Positions 10,292-21,000 of a stretch of DNA of 64,000 nucleotides are shown in pieces; the stretch's first letter is position 1, and every line of letters starts with the position of its first letter. A program made the translations under genes and the position numbers. This DNA comes from Isoetes taiwanensis (taxonomy: Eukaryota; Streptophyta; Lycopodiopsida; Isoetales; Isoetaceae). The stretch is taken from NCBI GenBank assembly GCA_021234155.1, contig JAJEKV010000012.1, forward strand, positions 7,115,650 through 7,179,649, given 5' to 3'. The notes beneath the pieces were generated by a model. It saw only the letters and a list, made by a program, of their open reading frames with translations. It did not search any database and was not told the DNA's origin.

Positions 10292-10347
10292 GTTAGTAAG
10301 AAATTTTTAGCAAAACCCTAGAAATTATGGCCAAAAAGGTGTGACCC

Positions 10348-10410
10348 CTCACAGAGTGCGCCCAGGACCAATCCGAGATTTTTGGATTTGCCTCTCACGC
10401 ACTGTGTGAG
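10348..10410 (+). repeat. hairpin repeat HP1
   Basis: An outer imperfect stem CTCACAGAGTGCG / CGCACTGTGTGAG encloses an inner AATCC/GGATT stem around GAGATTTTT. It is the first of five dispersed copies in this module. Confidence 0.85.
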
Positions 10411-10560
10411 TGGTGGACCCATGTTGACCTAGATAGATGCATAATTAGTGTAATCTGATAGTGCAGGGCAGCTTAATCTTTAGATTTGAGCTAGATTTGT
10501 ATGTTACAACACTAAGAAACACCTTGGAAATTGAAAATAGAGTAAAAAAGGGATGAACCT

Positions 10561-10622
10561 TCACAGAGTGCGCCCAAGGCCAATCCGAGATTCTTGGATT
10601 AGCCTCTCGCGCACTGTGTGAG
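10561..10622 (+). repeat. hairpin repeat HP2
   Basis: This copy has the same outer and inner stems as HP1, with a C in the inner loop. It lies about 110 bp upstream of the TATA box of gene A. Confidence 0.85.
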
Positions 10623-10734
10623 TGGTGGGCACTTTTTGCGCAAACAAACCTAATGTATTGATCCTATAAACACTAATACCTTGCGGGATTGTACAACATG
10701 AATTTGTAGGTCCAAACCTTAAAACCCCCAGACC

Positions 10735-10742
10735 TATAAATA
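10735..10742 (+). promoter_or_regulatory. TATA box of gene A
   Basis: TATAAATA is preceded by CAAACCTTAAAA and followed by a CTCATTTACAC leader. The same arrangement recurs at 12713 in front of gene B, so the two promoters look duplicated. The ATG of gene A is about 105 bp downstream. Confidence 0.65.
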
Positions 10743-10846
10743 GACCTTTAGGGTTCCTCATTTACACTTTCCTTCTCCAGTTAGCTGCTCGTCGTTCAAG
10801 AAGGCGATTTTTAGGCGCCAGGAAGGCGATTAGACCAATTCAAAAC

Positions 10847-11923
10847 ATGGCCCGCACCAAACAAGCTACTCGAATAGTAGTGCGAGACGACTTCATCAGC
10901 GCCCAAGAGCGGGCTGCCCAACAGAAGGCAAGACAGGTTCAGAAGTGAGCCAGGCAAGAGCAAGATCCAGATGCAAATCCTGATGCCCAAGAGGATGATC
11001 AGGAGCATCATGAGGAGGAGGAGCGCGCCCAACACACGGAGGAGCAGGAGAACCCTGAGGGCCAGGTGATGGAAGGCAGAATGTGGAGGAGCGGGACGAG
11101 GAGATGACAGAGGAAATGGTGGAGAGACTCAAGGAGATGGAGAAGAAGGGGAAGGAGAAGAGAGAATTTAAAGGAAGAGAAAGGAAGAGAAGCTGGAGTG
11201 CAAGAGGAGAAAAGAGGAGTGCAAGAAGCAGAGAGAGGAGAACAAGAAGCGGAGAGAGGAGAAAGGAAAGGACCCGGAGCTACCGAAGAAACCCCGGTGA
11301 AAGACTAAAACAACACCGGCCAAAGGTTGTGATAGCGGAGCGGGAGCCCGATAGACCACCCTCATCCTCTGACACTGAGTCAAATGAAGAGACAAGGGTC
11401 TCGGGACCTTCAAACGCAGCTGTCGAAGTGGAGGAATTGACAGGAGCAGCACCACCCTACCCCAAATGGCCCAAGCCCAAGGCAGATGACAAGAAGGGCA
11501 AGCCAGCAAGGGAGTCATATGTACTCAAGCACGAGCAGGAATATAGGAAAAAGCTCAAGGAGTACAACCAATACATGAAAATGTATGCGGAGTACTCCAA
11601 ATACTACGAGGAGCACAAGGCCGCCCCCAGAAAGACCAGCACCCCCGAAGAAGCCAATGAAGAGAAAAGTTGATTCTTACTTCGCGAGAGCTGCTTGGGA
11701 GATCTGCCACTTTCAGAGGAGCTACGGGCTGTTGATCCCACGAGCCGCCGTCGCGAGACTCACCCGCAAAATTTTGCAGGAGTTCGACAACTCAAAGAGA
11801 GTAACAGATGATATGTTACTCGCACTACAAGAGGCAGTAGAACAGAGGATAGTTCAGCATTTTGAAGACTCTTTAGCATGTGCCCTCCATGCAAAAAGAG
11901 TAACTTGTATGCCTAAGGGCTAG
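10847..11923 (+). pseudogene. gene A: histone H3-like fusion (ARTK tail, charged insert, H3 fold)
   Basis: The ATG begins MARTKQAT, matching the start of histone H3 (MARTKQT). A stop (TGA, plausibly from CGA) falls 34 codons in. A shift near 11070 leads to a 197-codon frame (11083-11673) rich in Glu, Lys and Arg, with an RS/RE-like stretch and an acidic SSSDTESNEE segment. After a second shift near 11600 the first frame resumes with KKPMKRK, an alpha-N-like region, alpha-1 (LLIPRAAVARLTRKILQEF) and alpha-2, ending CALHAKRVTCMPKG at the stop. From ALQEA to MPK, 21 of 34 residues match canonical H3 by eye. Helix alpha-3 is missing. Loop 1 has the length of ordinary H3, not the longer loop of CENH3. 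The gene sits between the gypsy primer-binding site and its gag-pol, behind its own TATA box. Function is unknown; nucleosome or chromatin mimicry is an inference. Confidence 0.82.
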
Positions 11924-12086
11924 GTTCATTAGAAAGGAAGATTTGTAAATACAGACTTTTTGTAAATACAAAATTAAGTTTTGAACATGTTAATGTGCAA
12001 AATCATAAGTAATTAGGTTGTACTAATGGTATCTACATTTGAAATTACCAAATTTGGGGCAAAACTCAGTGTTTTTGGCCCTACCC

Positions 12087-12149
12087 CTCACAGAGTGCGC
12101 CAGGACCTAATCCGAGATTTTTGGATTAGCCTCTCGCGCACTGTGTGAG
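12087..12149 (+). repeat. hairpin repeat HP3
   Basis: This copy has the same two-tier hairpin as HP1. It is followed immediately by the perfect palindrome AGTGGTCGACCACT. Confidence 0.87.
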
Positions 12150-12291
12150 TGGTCGACCACTGATCTTTGCCAATACTTGGCCAAATATAGAAAGTAAGGG
12201 CACAATCCGACTTAACTCATGGAGATAAGTAGGATTTGACCCTTAGATTGTAGAAATTGAGTCATCCTAGACCCAAACAGAGCCCCACCCC

Positions 12292-12354
12292 TCACAGAGT
12301 GCGCCAAGACCCAATCCGAGATTTTTGGATTAGCCTCTCGCGCACTGTGTGAGT
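12292..12354 (+). repeat. hairpin repeat HP4
   Basis: This is the fourth copy, again followed by the AGTGGTCGACCACT palindrome. Confidence 0.87.
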
Positions 12355-12494
12355 GGTCGACCACTGATCCATGCCAAGACTTGACCAAATGAAGAAAGTA
12401 AGAGCATTGTCCGGCCTAACTCGTCGAGATAAGCAGGATTTGACCCTTAGTTTGCATGTTTTGAGTCATCCTCGATCCAAATAGGGCCCCACCC

Positions 12495-12556
12495 CTCACA
12501 GAGTGCGGCAGGACCCAATCCGAGATTTTCGGATTAGCCTCTCGCGCACTGTGTGA
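12495..12556 (+). repeat. hairpin repeat HP5
   Basis: In this fifth copy the inner stem is extended to AATCCG/CGGATT by a T-to-C change that turns a G-U pair into G-C. It lies about 160 bp upstream of the TATA box of gene B. Confidence 0.85.
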
Positions 12557-12712
12557 AACTTGCCCCAACTTTCTCCAAATTAGATGAAATTTGTTGCAAT
12601 AGGATCCTTAGAAAGCACTCTTTAACCTAGTTTTGCTTATGAATTGCATAGCAACACCTTAGAATCATAGATATTCCCAAACCTTAAAATTTCCCAAAAT
12701 TAGGGTTTAGTC

Positions 12713-12720
12713 TATAAATA
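12713..12720 (+). promoter_or_regulatory. TATA box of gene B
   Basis: TATAAATA is preceded by CAAACCTTAAAA and a TTAGGGTTTAG block and followed by CTCATTTGCACC. The arrangement parallels the promoter of gene A. Confidence 0.65.
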
Positions 12721-12831
12721 GGACCACAACCCTCATTTGCACCCTACTCATTTGCTCCTCACTCCAAGGCAATTTTTCAACTTCTAAAGGCGCTTCCCCA
12801 TCTGTTTGACATCCCCAACTGCTCTAGTATC

Positions 12832-14326
12832 ATGGCAACATCCGCATTCAGGCGATGGTACAGCGCCACAGCGACATCAACTCAGTCTTCGCCGTCTTTC
12901 AGAAGGAGATTGATGTGGATGCAACCATCAATGCCACCCCCTATTACCAGGACATCATGACCGAATTCCATGCCAAGATAGGACCTTCTCTAGTAGAACT
13001 CCCATCTTGCATAGGATATTTTGCTCCAAGCATAGCCATTTCGTACAGCTCTGCAAGACATCCCTAAGATAGACAAGTACTTAGAAAACAAGGCTAGCCG
13101 CTTGCCTAATTATATGTCAGTATCTGTAAATAGAAGGAGATATTTCTCATACACCGCAGCTGTAGCTATTTTCCTATCCCATAGAGCCCAAACCCAGATA
13201 GGGGAACCATCTGTCCAACCCCTAGACATTGAGCCTATGGCCATGGCAGCAGGAGAAGAAGAGCAGATGCTCCTGGACTATGAAGGGAAGAGCAGGAGGA
13301 AGATGAAGGGCATTGACGTCGACCCGGCACAAGAAAGGCAGCAAGCAGAGCAGGAACTCCAGAGCTTTGAAGAAGGACTGAGAACCACGCGGACAGCTCC
13401 ATCACTTGGGCTAGGCATCACAAGCATAACCCCAGTAATCATCCAAGGAGAGTAGGCGCACTGAAGCCCGCAGACGACATCAAGAACCTTCCAGAGTGCG
13501 GTGGACAAAATAGATAGACGAGCTCCTACATCTCCTACGTCAACAACCGGACCTCGATGACTTCATCGACCGGGAGACACAGGACTTCCCCATCAGCATA
13601 AGGGAGGCCCAGACGTACACTGGCCAAACATCGACGGACATAGAAGCCTACACCGGCATCAGGCAGATGATGGCTCAGCAGGAGTTGCCCACAGAGGAGG
13701 AGTTCATGGAAATCCAGGAGCGGATGGGAATCAGAGGGAAATCAACGACTGCGTTCCTACCCAGCACCTCGGCATCAGCACCAGCACCAGCCGAAGGCAG
13801 CATTAGCTTAGTATCTTCCATGTTCAGCGACTACAGGGAAATGGTAGAAGTACCGGTCGATGAATACTCTGGAAGACACAGGGCTACAATAAGATCTGGC
13901 GAGGAGGCAGGGGAGGCAGGGCATGACAAAGCCCTCAGGTTCTATCTACCTTTGCTTAGAGATGGAAGGATAGCGGTTATACACTGCCAATTCAGCCCAC
14001 ATGGGGAAGAAAGAGTTTTCATGCTTATTGCCCTCTCGGGATTCAGAAGACATGCTCGCACGGCCCCAAACATCGATCATGTCATCCTTGTCAAGAGGAC
14101 AATAGCTCTAAGCATCTTCGACTTCGCGGTCCCTTATAGTCGACAGGGCAGGTTGGCAGTCACCGCAGCCTATACATCAGACAGAAGAATTGAAGACTTG
14201 GTGACCGCACTCCAAGGAGGCACAGCCACCAATATCCTGAGGAACTTAGGGCGAACGGTCGGCACAGCCCAAGTGAAGAAATTCTTGGAGGACAACCCAG
14301 ATTATATCAGAAGACTCCAAGAATAA
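12832..14326 (+). pseudogene. gene B: unrecognised protein, frameshifted
   Basis: I do not recognise this protein. From an ATG about 110 bp after the TATA box the coding signal passes through several frames. One segment includes INSVFAVFQKEIDVDATI; a second (13102-13455) includes NRRRYFSYTAAVAIFLSHRA and an acidic, Gln-rich linker. The third (13667-14326, 219 residues) has KALRFYLPLLRDGRIAVIH and SIFDFAVPYSRQGRLAVTAA and ends in KKFLEDNPDYIRRLQE. The last segment looks like a compact beta-rich domain. No cysteine motif, membrane span or catalytic signature is visible. The repeated promoter and hairpin arrangement shared with gene A suggests the two genes form a unit. At least two frameshifts would be needed for a single protein. 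Confidence 0.55.
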
Positions 14327-14527
14327 AAACTTAAAATTTTCAATTTTCTATATCTATTTTTGAATGTAAAAATCTTATATCTTATAAATATAAATGATGA
14401 TATTGATCATGTTCTCTTGATATATTTTGTCCCCACAATTATATCACAAAACAAACGAATGCAATAACAAAACAATGAACTAATCATCAGAGTGCAATCT
14501 AATGTGTATGTAGCTAGAGTACCTAGA
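14327..14527 (+). other. AT-rich 3' flank of gene B
   Basis: This AT-rich stretch (several TATA- and AAAT-rich tracts, with AATAAAAAC at the gene B stop) separates gene B from the resumed gypsy gag. The junction back to gypsy sequence is near 14500. A CTAGAAATG here resembles TAGAAAAATG at about 10277 and could be a decayed target-site duplication. Confidence 0.4.
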
Positions 14528-15337
14528 AATGTCGAAGAACAAGGACAGCATGAGCAAGAGCATACACCGGCAAGGCAATTCCAGCCCAGGAACCTGTACT
14601 AAGAGTTCGCGGCACCAACCTCAGAAGAAGAGATATCACAGATAAGGTCGGACATCCACGAAATAAGAGCCTTGCTGGCAGGAGCGGCACCAATAGGACC
14701 AGACCAGAATGTCCAACTACCTGAGACACCAGCTGGCAGAGCAGTCAAGACAAAGAAGAGAAACCAAAGAAGGAGATCATCAAGCTCGGATTCATCCAAT
14801 TCTAGTTCCGACTCCGACTCCGAGTCTGATGAGCAGGAGAACGAGCGACAGGACCGCCGGGAGGGTCCCAACCATGATAGGGGCAGAATGGAAGCTGACT
14901 ATCAGAAGAAAGTTGACTCGGCACTGAGCAATGTGTGGAAAGCCAGGAAGTTAGAGCAGTTCTCAGGGGATAACAGGTCTGGAATGGAAGCCGAGGCATG
15001 GTTAGATGAAATGAGGGAGTATGGAAATACTTATAGCATGAAGGATAAGGACACGGGCAGAGTAGCAACAGCCAACCTTAAGGAAGCAGCCAGGATTTGG
15101 TGGAAAGGCTATGCCAAAAGCCATGGGTTAAGCAGAGATAGTTGCAGGTTCAAGAAGTTTGCCAAAGCATTTAAGCGCCATTATATGCCAAGGGAACACA
15201 AGTGTCACATGATGCAACAGTTTTACAGGTTGCAGCAGGGCAACAAGACAGTCCAGAAGTACACCGAAGAGTTCATGAGGCTGAGGCTATATGTGCCGAA
15301 ATTGAGTGAAAGACATGCAATGGAGGGGTACAATTGA
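14528..15337 (+). pseudogene. gypsy gag, capsid part
   Basis: An open frame (from about 14528, one TAA at 14600, then continuous) gives an N-terminal EISQIRSDIHEIRALLA helix. A Ser/Asp-rich segment follows, then a Retrotrans_gag capsid domain (LEQFSGDNRSGMEAEAWLDEM, AARIWWKGYAK, TVQKYTEEFMRLRLYVPKL). The frame shifts at about 15320 into the next segment. The upstream start is lost or lies at 10229. Confidence 0.88.
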
Positions 15338-16307
15338 AGGCTTGAATGAAGAGATCAGGAAGCTAGTGAGAGCAATAAACCCCATGATAGTATCAGAAGC
15401 AGAGTCCAAGGCAGTGAGCTTACAAGGAACAGGACCTCAAGAGAGTGGGCAGAGGCATCAATACTATCAGGACAAGGAGAAGGCTACAGGAAGCTACAGC
15501 CCAAGAGCAACAAGCCCAGCAGCTAGCAGACCTCAGTACAATGCGAATTCCGGGAAGCAAGGCAACGAAAATTTTGGCAAGCAGGATAAGAAACAGGTCA
15601 GCTTCAAGGAGCATGGAGGTTCAAACTACTCCAAGGCAGTAAAGCAGTTCTTACAGTCCATCCCCAAGGAGAAGAGGCAAGAATGTATTGAAAAGCAGTT
15701 GTGCTTCAGGTGCTTCCAGCCAGGACATCGGACACATAATTGCCCATTTGTGATGAACGCGGCATTAGCAGAGCTAGGGTGGGAGACACCCACGGAAATC
15801 GACGAAGAAGATGCGCCCGACTACATCCAGGGTGAGTGCCACATCTTTGCTGCTATTGACTTCGAGAATGCTGAGAGTCAGTACCAAGTCATTTCGATGA
15901 TTGGGAAGGCCCAAGCCAAATCCTTCATAGTGTTGATAGACACAGGGAGTACCCACAATTTTGCCTCGCCAAGGATGGTAGAAATGTTGAAGCTGAAGCC
16001 TTTGAAGTCCAAGTCTAGACCGGTTGTGTTAGCAAGTGGGGCAATCCGTCATATGGCAGGGAAGAGGATCAATTTCGACATTGACTTGCCAGGTATCAAT
16101 GTTGGAATGGGAGCAGAAGTGATGAACATTGGCAAGTACGACTTGATCATAGGCATGGAATACCTTGGACCGGCTGGAGCCGTGATTGATTGTGGGAAGC
16201 GGAGAGTAATCTTAACAACGCCAGAGGGCAAGGTCATTGAGATAACAGGTAAAGAAGTCACCCCAATCATGCAATGCATGTCTAGTAAGAAGTTACTTAG
16301 ATCCTGA
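15306..16307 (+). pseudogene. gypsy gag C-terminus and aspartic protease
   Basis: This frame continues gag with a Gln/Ser-rich linker and the CCHC knuckle CFRCFQPGHRTHNC. The retroviral-type protease follows, with active site LIDTGSTHNF and the downstream DLIIGMEYLG motif typical of gypsy proteases. It ends at a stop after a short linker. The next ~80 bp still encode spacer-like [10 protein letters not shown] in another frame. Confidence 0.9.
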
Positions 16308-16326
16308 AGGAAGGAGCAAGTGGCCT

Positions 16327-17430
16327 ATGTCTTTAAACTCGAAGTTGACGAGCAAGAGACAGCGGAAGAGAAAGAGGCCAAAGCATTTCGTGAAGAAGAA
16401 GGATGAAAGTCTTAGAATGTGCATTGACTATCGTCAATTGAACAAGCACACCATCAAGAACAAATATGCTCTACCTCGATCAGATGATTTGATGGATCAA
16501 CTGCAGGGGGTAAAGGTCTTCTCCAAGATAGATTTGACGTCAGGTTATCACCAGATCAGAATCAAGGAAGAAGACATCCATAAGTCTGCATTCCGGACGA
16601 GATATGGCCATTATGAGTTCACAGTGATGCCGTTTGGATTGTCCAATGCTCCAGCAACCTTCATGAGGCTCATGAATGATGTTTTCTGCGAGTTCCTAGA
16701 TGCTTTCATCATAGTTTTCCTTGATGACATTCTAGTCTATAGCAAATCCTTAGAGGAGCATGCCCAACACTTGAGGAAGGTACTTGAGAAGTTGAGGAGG
16801 CATCAGCTTTTTGCGAAGCTATCCAAGTGTCACTTCGCAACAGAAAGAGTGGAGTACTTAGGGCATGTGATCTCGGCGGAAGGGATCTCCACCGACCCTG
16901 CAAAGATTGAAGCGGTAACTGATTGGCCGGCACCAAAGAACACACATGAAGTGAGGAGCTTCCTCGGCCTAGCAGGGTATTACAGGAAGTTCGTCAAGAA
17001 CTTTGCAAAGGTGGCAGCTCCATTGACGGACCTCACCAAAGCAGGAAAGATAAAAGATTGGGCAAGTCATTGGCAAAAGAAGGCCCATGCAGCATTTGAG
17101 ACGTTGAAGGAAGCTTTAACGACCGCGCCAGTCTTAGTCTTGCCAGATCCAGCCAAGGATAAGCTTGTAGCAACAGACGCAAGCAGGATAGCAACAGGTG
17201 CAGTGCTCATGCAGGAGGAAAGAGTAGTCCCATACGACTCCAAGAAGATGAATGATGCGGAGCAGCGATACCCAACTCATGACCAAGAGCTCTTGGCCAT
17301 TGTAAGAGCATTGCGAATCTGGAGACACTATTTGTTGGGAAGGAAGTTCCAACTAGACACAGATCACCAAAGTCTCCAATATATTTTCACACAACCATTC
17401 CTAAATTTGAGGCAAAGGAGGTGGATGTAA
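16327..17430 (+). pseudogene. gypsy reverse transcriptase and RNase H
   Basis: RT motifs run from [20 protein letters not shown] through [24 protein letters not shown], the catalytic FLDDILVYS (YVDD-box equivalent) and [11 protein letters not shown]. They are followed by the RT connection ([11 protein letters not shown]) and RNase H ([35 protein letters not shown]). The usual RT start before FVKKKD is missing; a deletion joins protease spacer to mid-RT at about 16385. A TAA at 17428-17430 interrupts WM-FLKEYDFEI, where the family normally has Glu. Confidence 0.93.
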
Positions 17431-18053
17431 TTTCTCAAAGAGTATGACTTCGAGATAGTCTACAAGCCAGGCAAGCTGAACGTAGTCGCAGATGCGCTCT
17501 CCAGAAAGCCATTGACGACAAGGACGCATTGCAATGCCATATCGACACTCACAAGTGAGTATGGCAAAAGAATTGAGGAAACGTTGCCATCCGACGGCGA
17601 CTTTAAAGAAGTGTGGATTAGCCTCTCCAAAGAGGCAAGACCAGATAAAGAAAGGGAGGCCTTCAAGAACTATAAAAAGGAAGGAAACCTCCTATACCAT
17701 AAGAACAAGTTATATGTACCAGAATCTTCGGGAGTAAGAAAATTAATTCTACATGATACACACAATAGCTCCATAGCTGGTCATGCAGGGTTCATGAAGA
17801 CATATTTCAAGATCAGAAGTAGCTACTTCTGGCTCGGCATGAAGAAGCAGATAGCAAGTTATATTCGGGAGTGCCAGTTATGCCAGCAAATAAAAGCAGA
17901 GCAACTCCGAATTCCAGGAGCTTTGGAGCCATTGCCGGTGCCGAACGCTAAGTGGGAGGTCATAAGTATGGATTTCATTACAGGGCTCCCAAGAACAGCA
18001 AGAGGCAAGAATGCCCTGATGGTGGAGGTGGATAAGTTGTCGAAGATGGCACA
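17431..18053 (+). pseudogene. gypsy integrase, N-terminal half
   Basis: After the stop, RNase H finishes (GKLNVVADALSRK) and integrase begins. The HHCC zinc module is HDTHNSSIAGHAGF with CQLCQQIKAE. The first catalytic aspartate lies in ISMDFITGLP. The sequence then breaks off at KLSKMAH, where the family continues with the rest of the catalytic core. Unrelated AT-rich DNA follows, so the element was truncated here by recombination or deletion. Confidence 0.92.
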
Positions 18054-21000
18054 CCGTCTTGTAAGCAAATTATCTTGCCTTGAAATTAATCTGCTTATCT
18101 TTTCTAGAATCTTTCAACATGAACTTGGACTTGGGGGATTCTGATACGAAAAAGCTATTTTATTGTCAATAAAATTCGTTTCACTTTGGATGTAGGCTTT
18201 TGCTCTTCTAGACCAGCAGTATCTGATATTTTGACATTGCAACCACAAATACTTTTCTGTAAGGTCTAAGCTGTTGGGCAACTCAACAATTTCTTCTTGC
18301 GGCACTGATGGCATGATGTTCGGTGCTCTGAAAATGCCCAATGTATGGAGGCCATGCGGAATAACATGGTGGAATAATATAGTGGGATAACATAGTGGCC
18401 TATATAAATGCATGGGCTTTATGTCTGCCTGGAACAAATGCAGTTACAAGCCTGAGACACACGAAAGATCCAAGGCGAAGTGGAAAATTCCAGAGGACAC
18501 TAGCAATAAATACTTTCTTGAGGTTTGTATCTTCTTGTAGATTAGTTATGCATTAGTGCACTATGAGGAAACTAACAGTCAAAGAAATAACTATGTACTT
18601 TTATGTTGTGTTTATAGTAACAAAGGACCTATTGGTATGGCACACAGCCTTAAAATTACTTAGCTCCCATCATTTCTGAATGCCAGTTGTTTTTTTTTTC
18701 CTGAATGCGAGTTATATACAGAATGATGCGATTCTTCTTGTTATCCCAAGCCTCATTTCTGTCCAGGTCAATAGCAATATGTATAATTTGACTGTAATGA
18801 CCCATTTTAAGTCTACTTATGCTGTCTGGTAGGGATATTTCAAGCATGCGCGCCTTTAGTCTATGGTGTAGATTGCTATTTTTTTGTTTGCAATGGTGGA
18901 AGCACATCTTTGGCACTCTGTTTGAGAGTTTTAAGATGAGCTCTCAAGAACATCTCTCTCAAACTAGCATGCTGAACCAATAAATCGAGTATAGTCCTGT
19001 TCTTTAATTATGCAATCCATTTTGTAATGAGCATGAGACAGAATCGTCTTTAAACTAATCTAGGATAAGCAGGAACCCATTCAGCATGAGGATATCCAGG
19101 AGGTGACACTCATAACTATTAGTTACCATATTCTTTGACATGTCATCTTTATGCCCTTTGATACATCACCCTTCCTGCACTTTTATGCGTTTCACTTGTA
19201 TACTAACTTTGACCACTGCTTTGTATCTAGGTGTCTACAAATTTGGCAAATGCAAATCAAATGACACTTTAGCCTTGAGGTTAGTTAAAAGCTGAAGTTA
19301 TATTAGTCCAATTTTGAAAAAAATATTAAAATTTGTATAGCACAACTTTTTTGGACTTTAGTGCTTTGGGCATGAAGCCTTGGGCACGAAAATACCATTT
19401 GGGAGAAACCCAATGAAATTGTCTAGCAAATTGGTTGTTGGATCAGTAAAGAGCATCTTCGTGAGAATCAAAAGGACTACAAGCTATATAGTTCCATCAA
19501 AATAGGTCTTCACGAGCAGAACATTCAATTTGTTGAGGCAGTGGACAAAGACTTAGTATTGATAGAATATGATAAAGCAAAAGCATTAAGTAGACAAGCT
19601 CTTAGGTATTTGTTAGCCTTGGAACTTGCCCTTCTATACATTTTTACATATGGCAAGATGTGCTTTAGCATTGCAGAATAGTCGTGGAATCCAAAATGCA
19701 TCCCAATCAAGAACAAACAACAATATTTTATCATCATCCCCTTTTTTCTTGCTTTGGTAAGTGCCTATACCTTCGTTTTGAATATTTATCTTGCCACCTA
19801 ACTTCTTCAACTTGGTCTTAACGATTACAACTAACCTTATGCGCTCATTAAACACTCTTAGACTTTAATTCATTTGGCAGAAGCCAACCAAGGTTCTATG
19901 GTAGGACATTGATCTTTTTATTTCTCCAATTTCTGTGCTCTAAATGCTTCCTAATTGTTATTTGTAGAGCGATATAAAAACATGGTTAACGGAATCAGAG
20001 ATGCTTCTAAATCGTTGTCTTTTTTTAAGAGAGAATTTTCATACTCGGACTAGTTATTTCTAATAAAGAAATGACTCATTTTTTACCATCAATCTGACTA
20101 TGTCATACCACAGGTCAAAGGAGAAGCATGCTAAATGCCTTGACTATCTTGTTGCAATTTCGGAGTATAGCTTGTGTTGCTGAGAACTGAAGCATTTTCA
20201 AAAAACTGAAGCATTTGCAGAGAGGAAGATGTAGATCTTGATTGCCATATACACACTACAAGCAATGACCAAGGTTGTCCATGTTTATCCATCTAAATGG
20301 CAGGGACAGTCTTCACCAACTTTGCTGCTTCATGCAAGTACCGTGTTTGTGCAATGTGGTCCACTTAACATGTATAATGATCCTATATTTTTAAAATCCT
20401 ATGTTTCTTATTCATATGCATAAAGTAATCATGCCCTTCTTGCAACTTGCAAGAGTAGAGATATGGAGTTTACCATGTTTTGCAGTCCATGCTCATATCT
20501 AAGCTACCTTTCTAATATGATAGATCAAGGGCTGAGCTGTCAAAGATGTGCTTACCAAAAGATGATATAATACAAGCGAGATCTTTCAAAACTTAGATCC
20601 TTCAAGCTAGAACACAATTAGACAACTCCGACTTCAATGACGCTACAATTAGAAAGAAAAGTAGGAACACCGAAATTCACATTGTCTTAGCTTCATCCTT
20701 AATCTGGGCCTTCAAAGCAGATCTCATTTGACTTTTTTACCATTGTATATGAATGTTCCGGACATATCCCACAATCACACCCTCCAGCCCTAGGGTTTGC
20801 TCTTTGGACAGCCCAAAAATCTTTAATTTACAACTTTGAACCATATTACATAGCATTAGCAGCATTATCATTTCCTTAAAATACTATTGAACTCTATAGT
20901 TTATACAACTCAAAAATCAATATGTCATACACATACTCTTTAAGTTTCAACAGTTCCAAATTGTTAGAAATAGAAAGGTGCGAATGTTCTACCTCAACAA

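Larger units (their letters stand above)
12087..12490 (+). repeat. tandem ~204-bp units carrying HP3 and HP4
   Basis: Two consecutive units of about 204 bp share the hairpin, the GGTCGACC palindrome, a CCAAAT..GAAAGTAAG block and GTAGGATTTGACCCTTAG-like text. They differ by scattered substitutions. A third hairpin (HP5) opens a partial unit. Confidence 0.85.
5362..18053 (+). mobile_element. Ty3/gypsy element, 3'-truncated, with nested insertions
   Basis: The element starts with an LTR opening TGTAACGT (5362) and closing ACGTTACA (10103), followed by a tRNA-iMet primer-binding site. It ends abruptly inside the integrase core at about 18053, so the integrase C-terminus and 3' LTR are missing. 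The LTR is interrupted by a complete second LTR element (6115-9352). An unusual two-gene module (about 10.3-14.5 kb) lies between the primer-binding site and the main gag-pol frames. The RT region ([22 protein letters not shown]) and primer type fit a chromovirus-like gypsy, but the chromodomain end that would prove this is absent. Confidence 0.88.

Noticed and set aside
11168-11518. Minus-strand 116-codon frame across gene A
   Set aside because: It is a Leu/Ser-rich antisense shadow of the Glu/Arg/Lys-rich insert.
10847-11923. Gene A as a centromeric CENH3
   Set aside because: Loop 1 has the same length as in canonical H3, and the N-terminus is the ARTK type of ordinary H3. CENH3 usually has a longer loop 1 and a divergent tail.
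10348-12556. Hairpin repeats as a CRISPR array
   Set aside because: The copies are irregularly spaced, the intervening sequences are partly repeated themselves, and the context is a plant retrotransposon.
12832-14326. Gene B as a retroviral envelope-like ORF
   Set aside because: It lies before gag rather than after pol. No signal peptide, furin site or transmembrane segment is visible.
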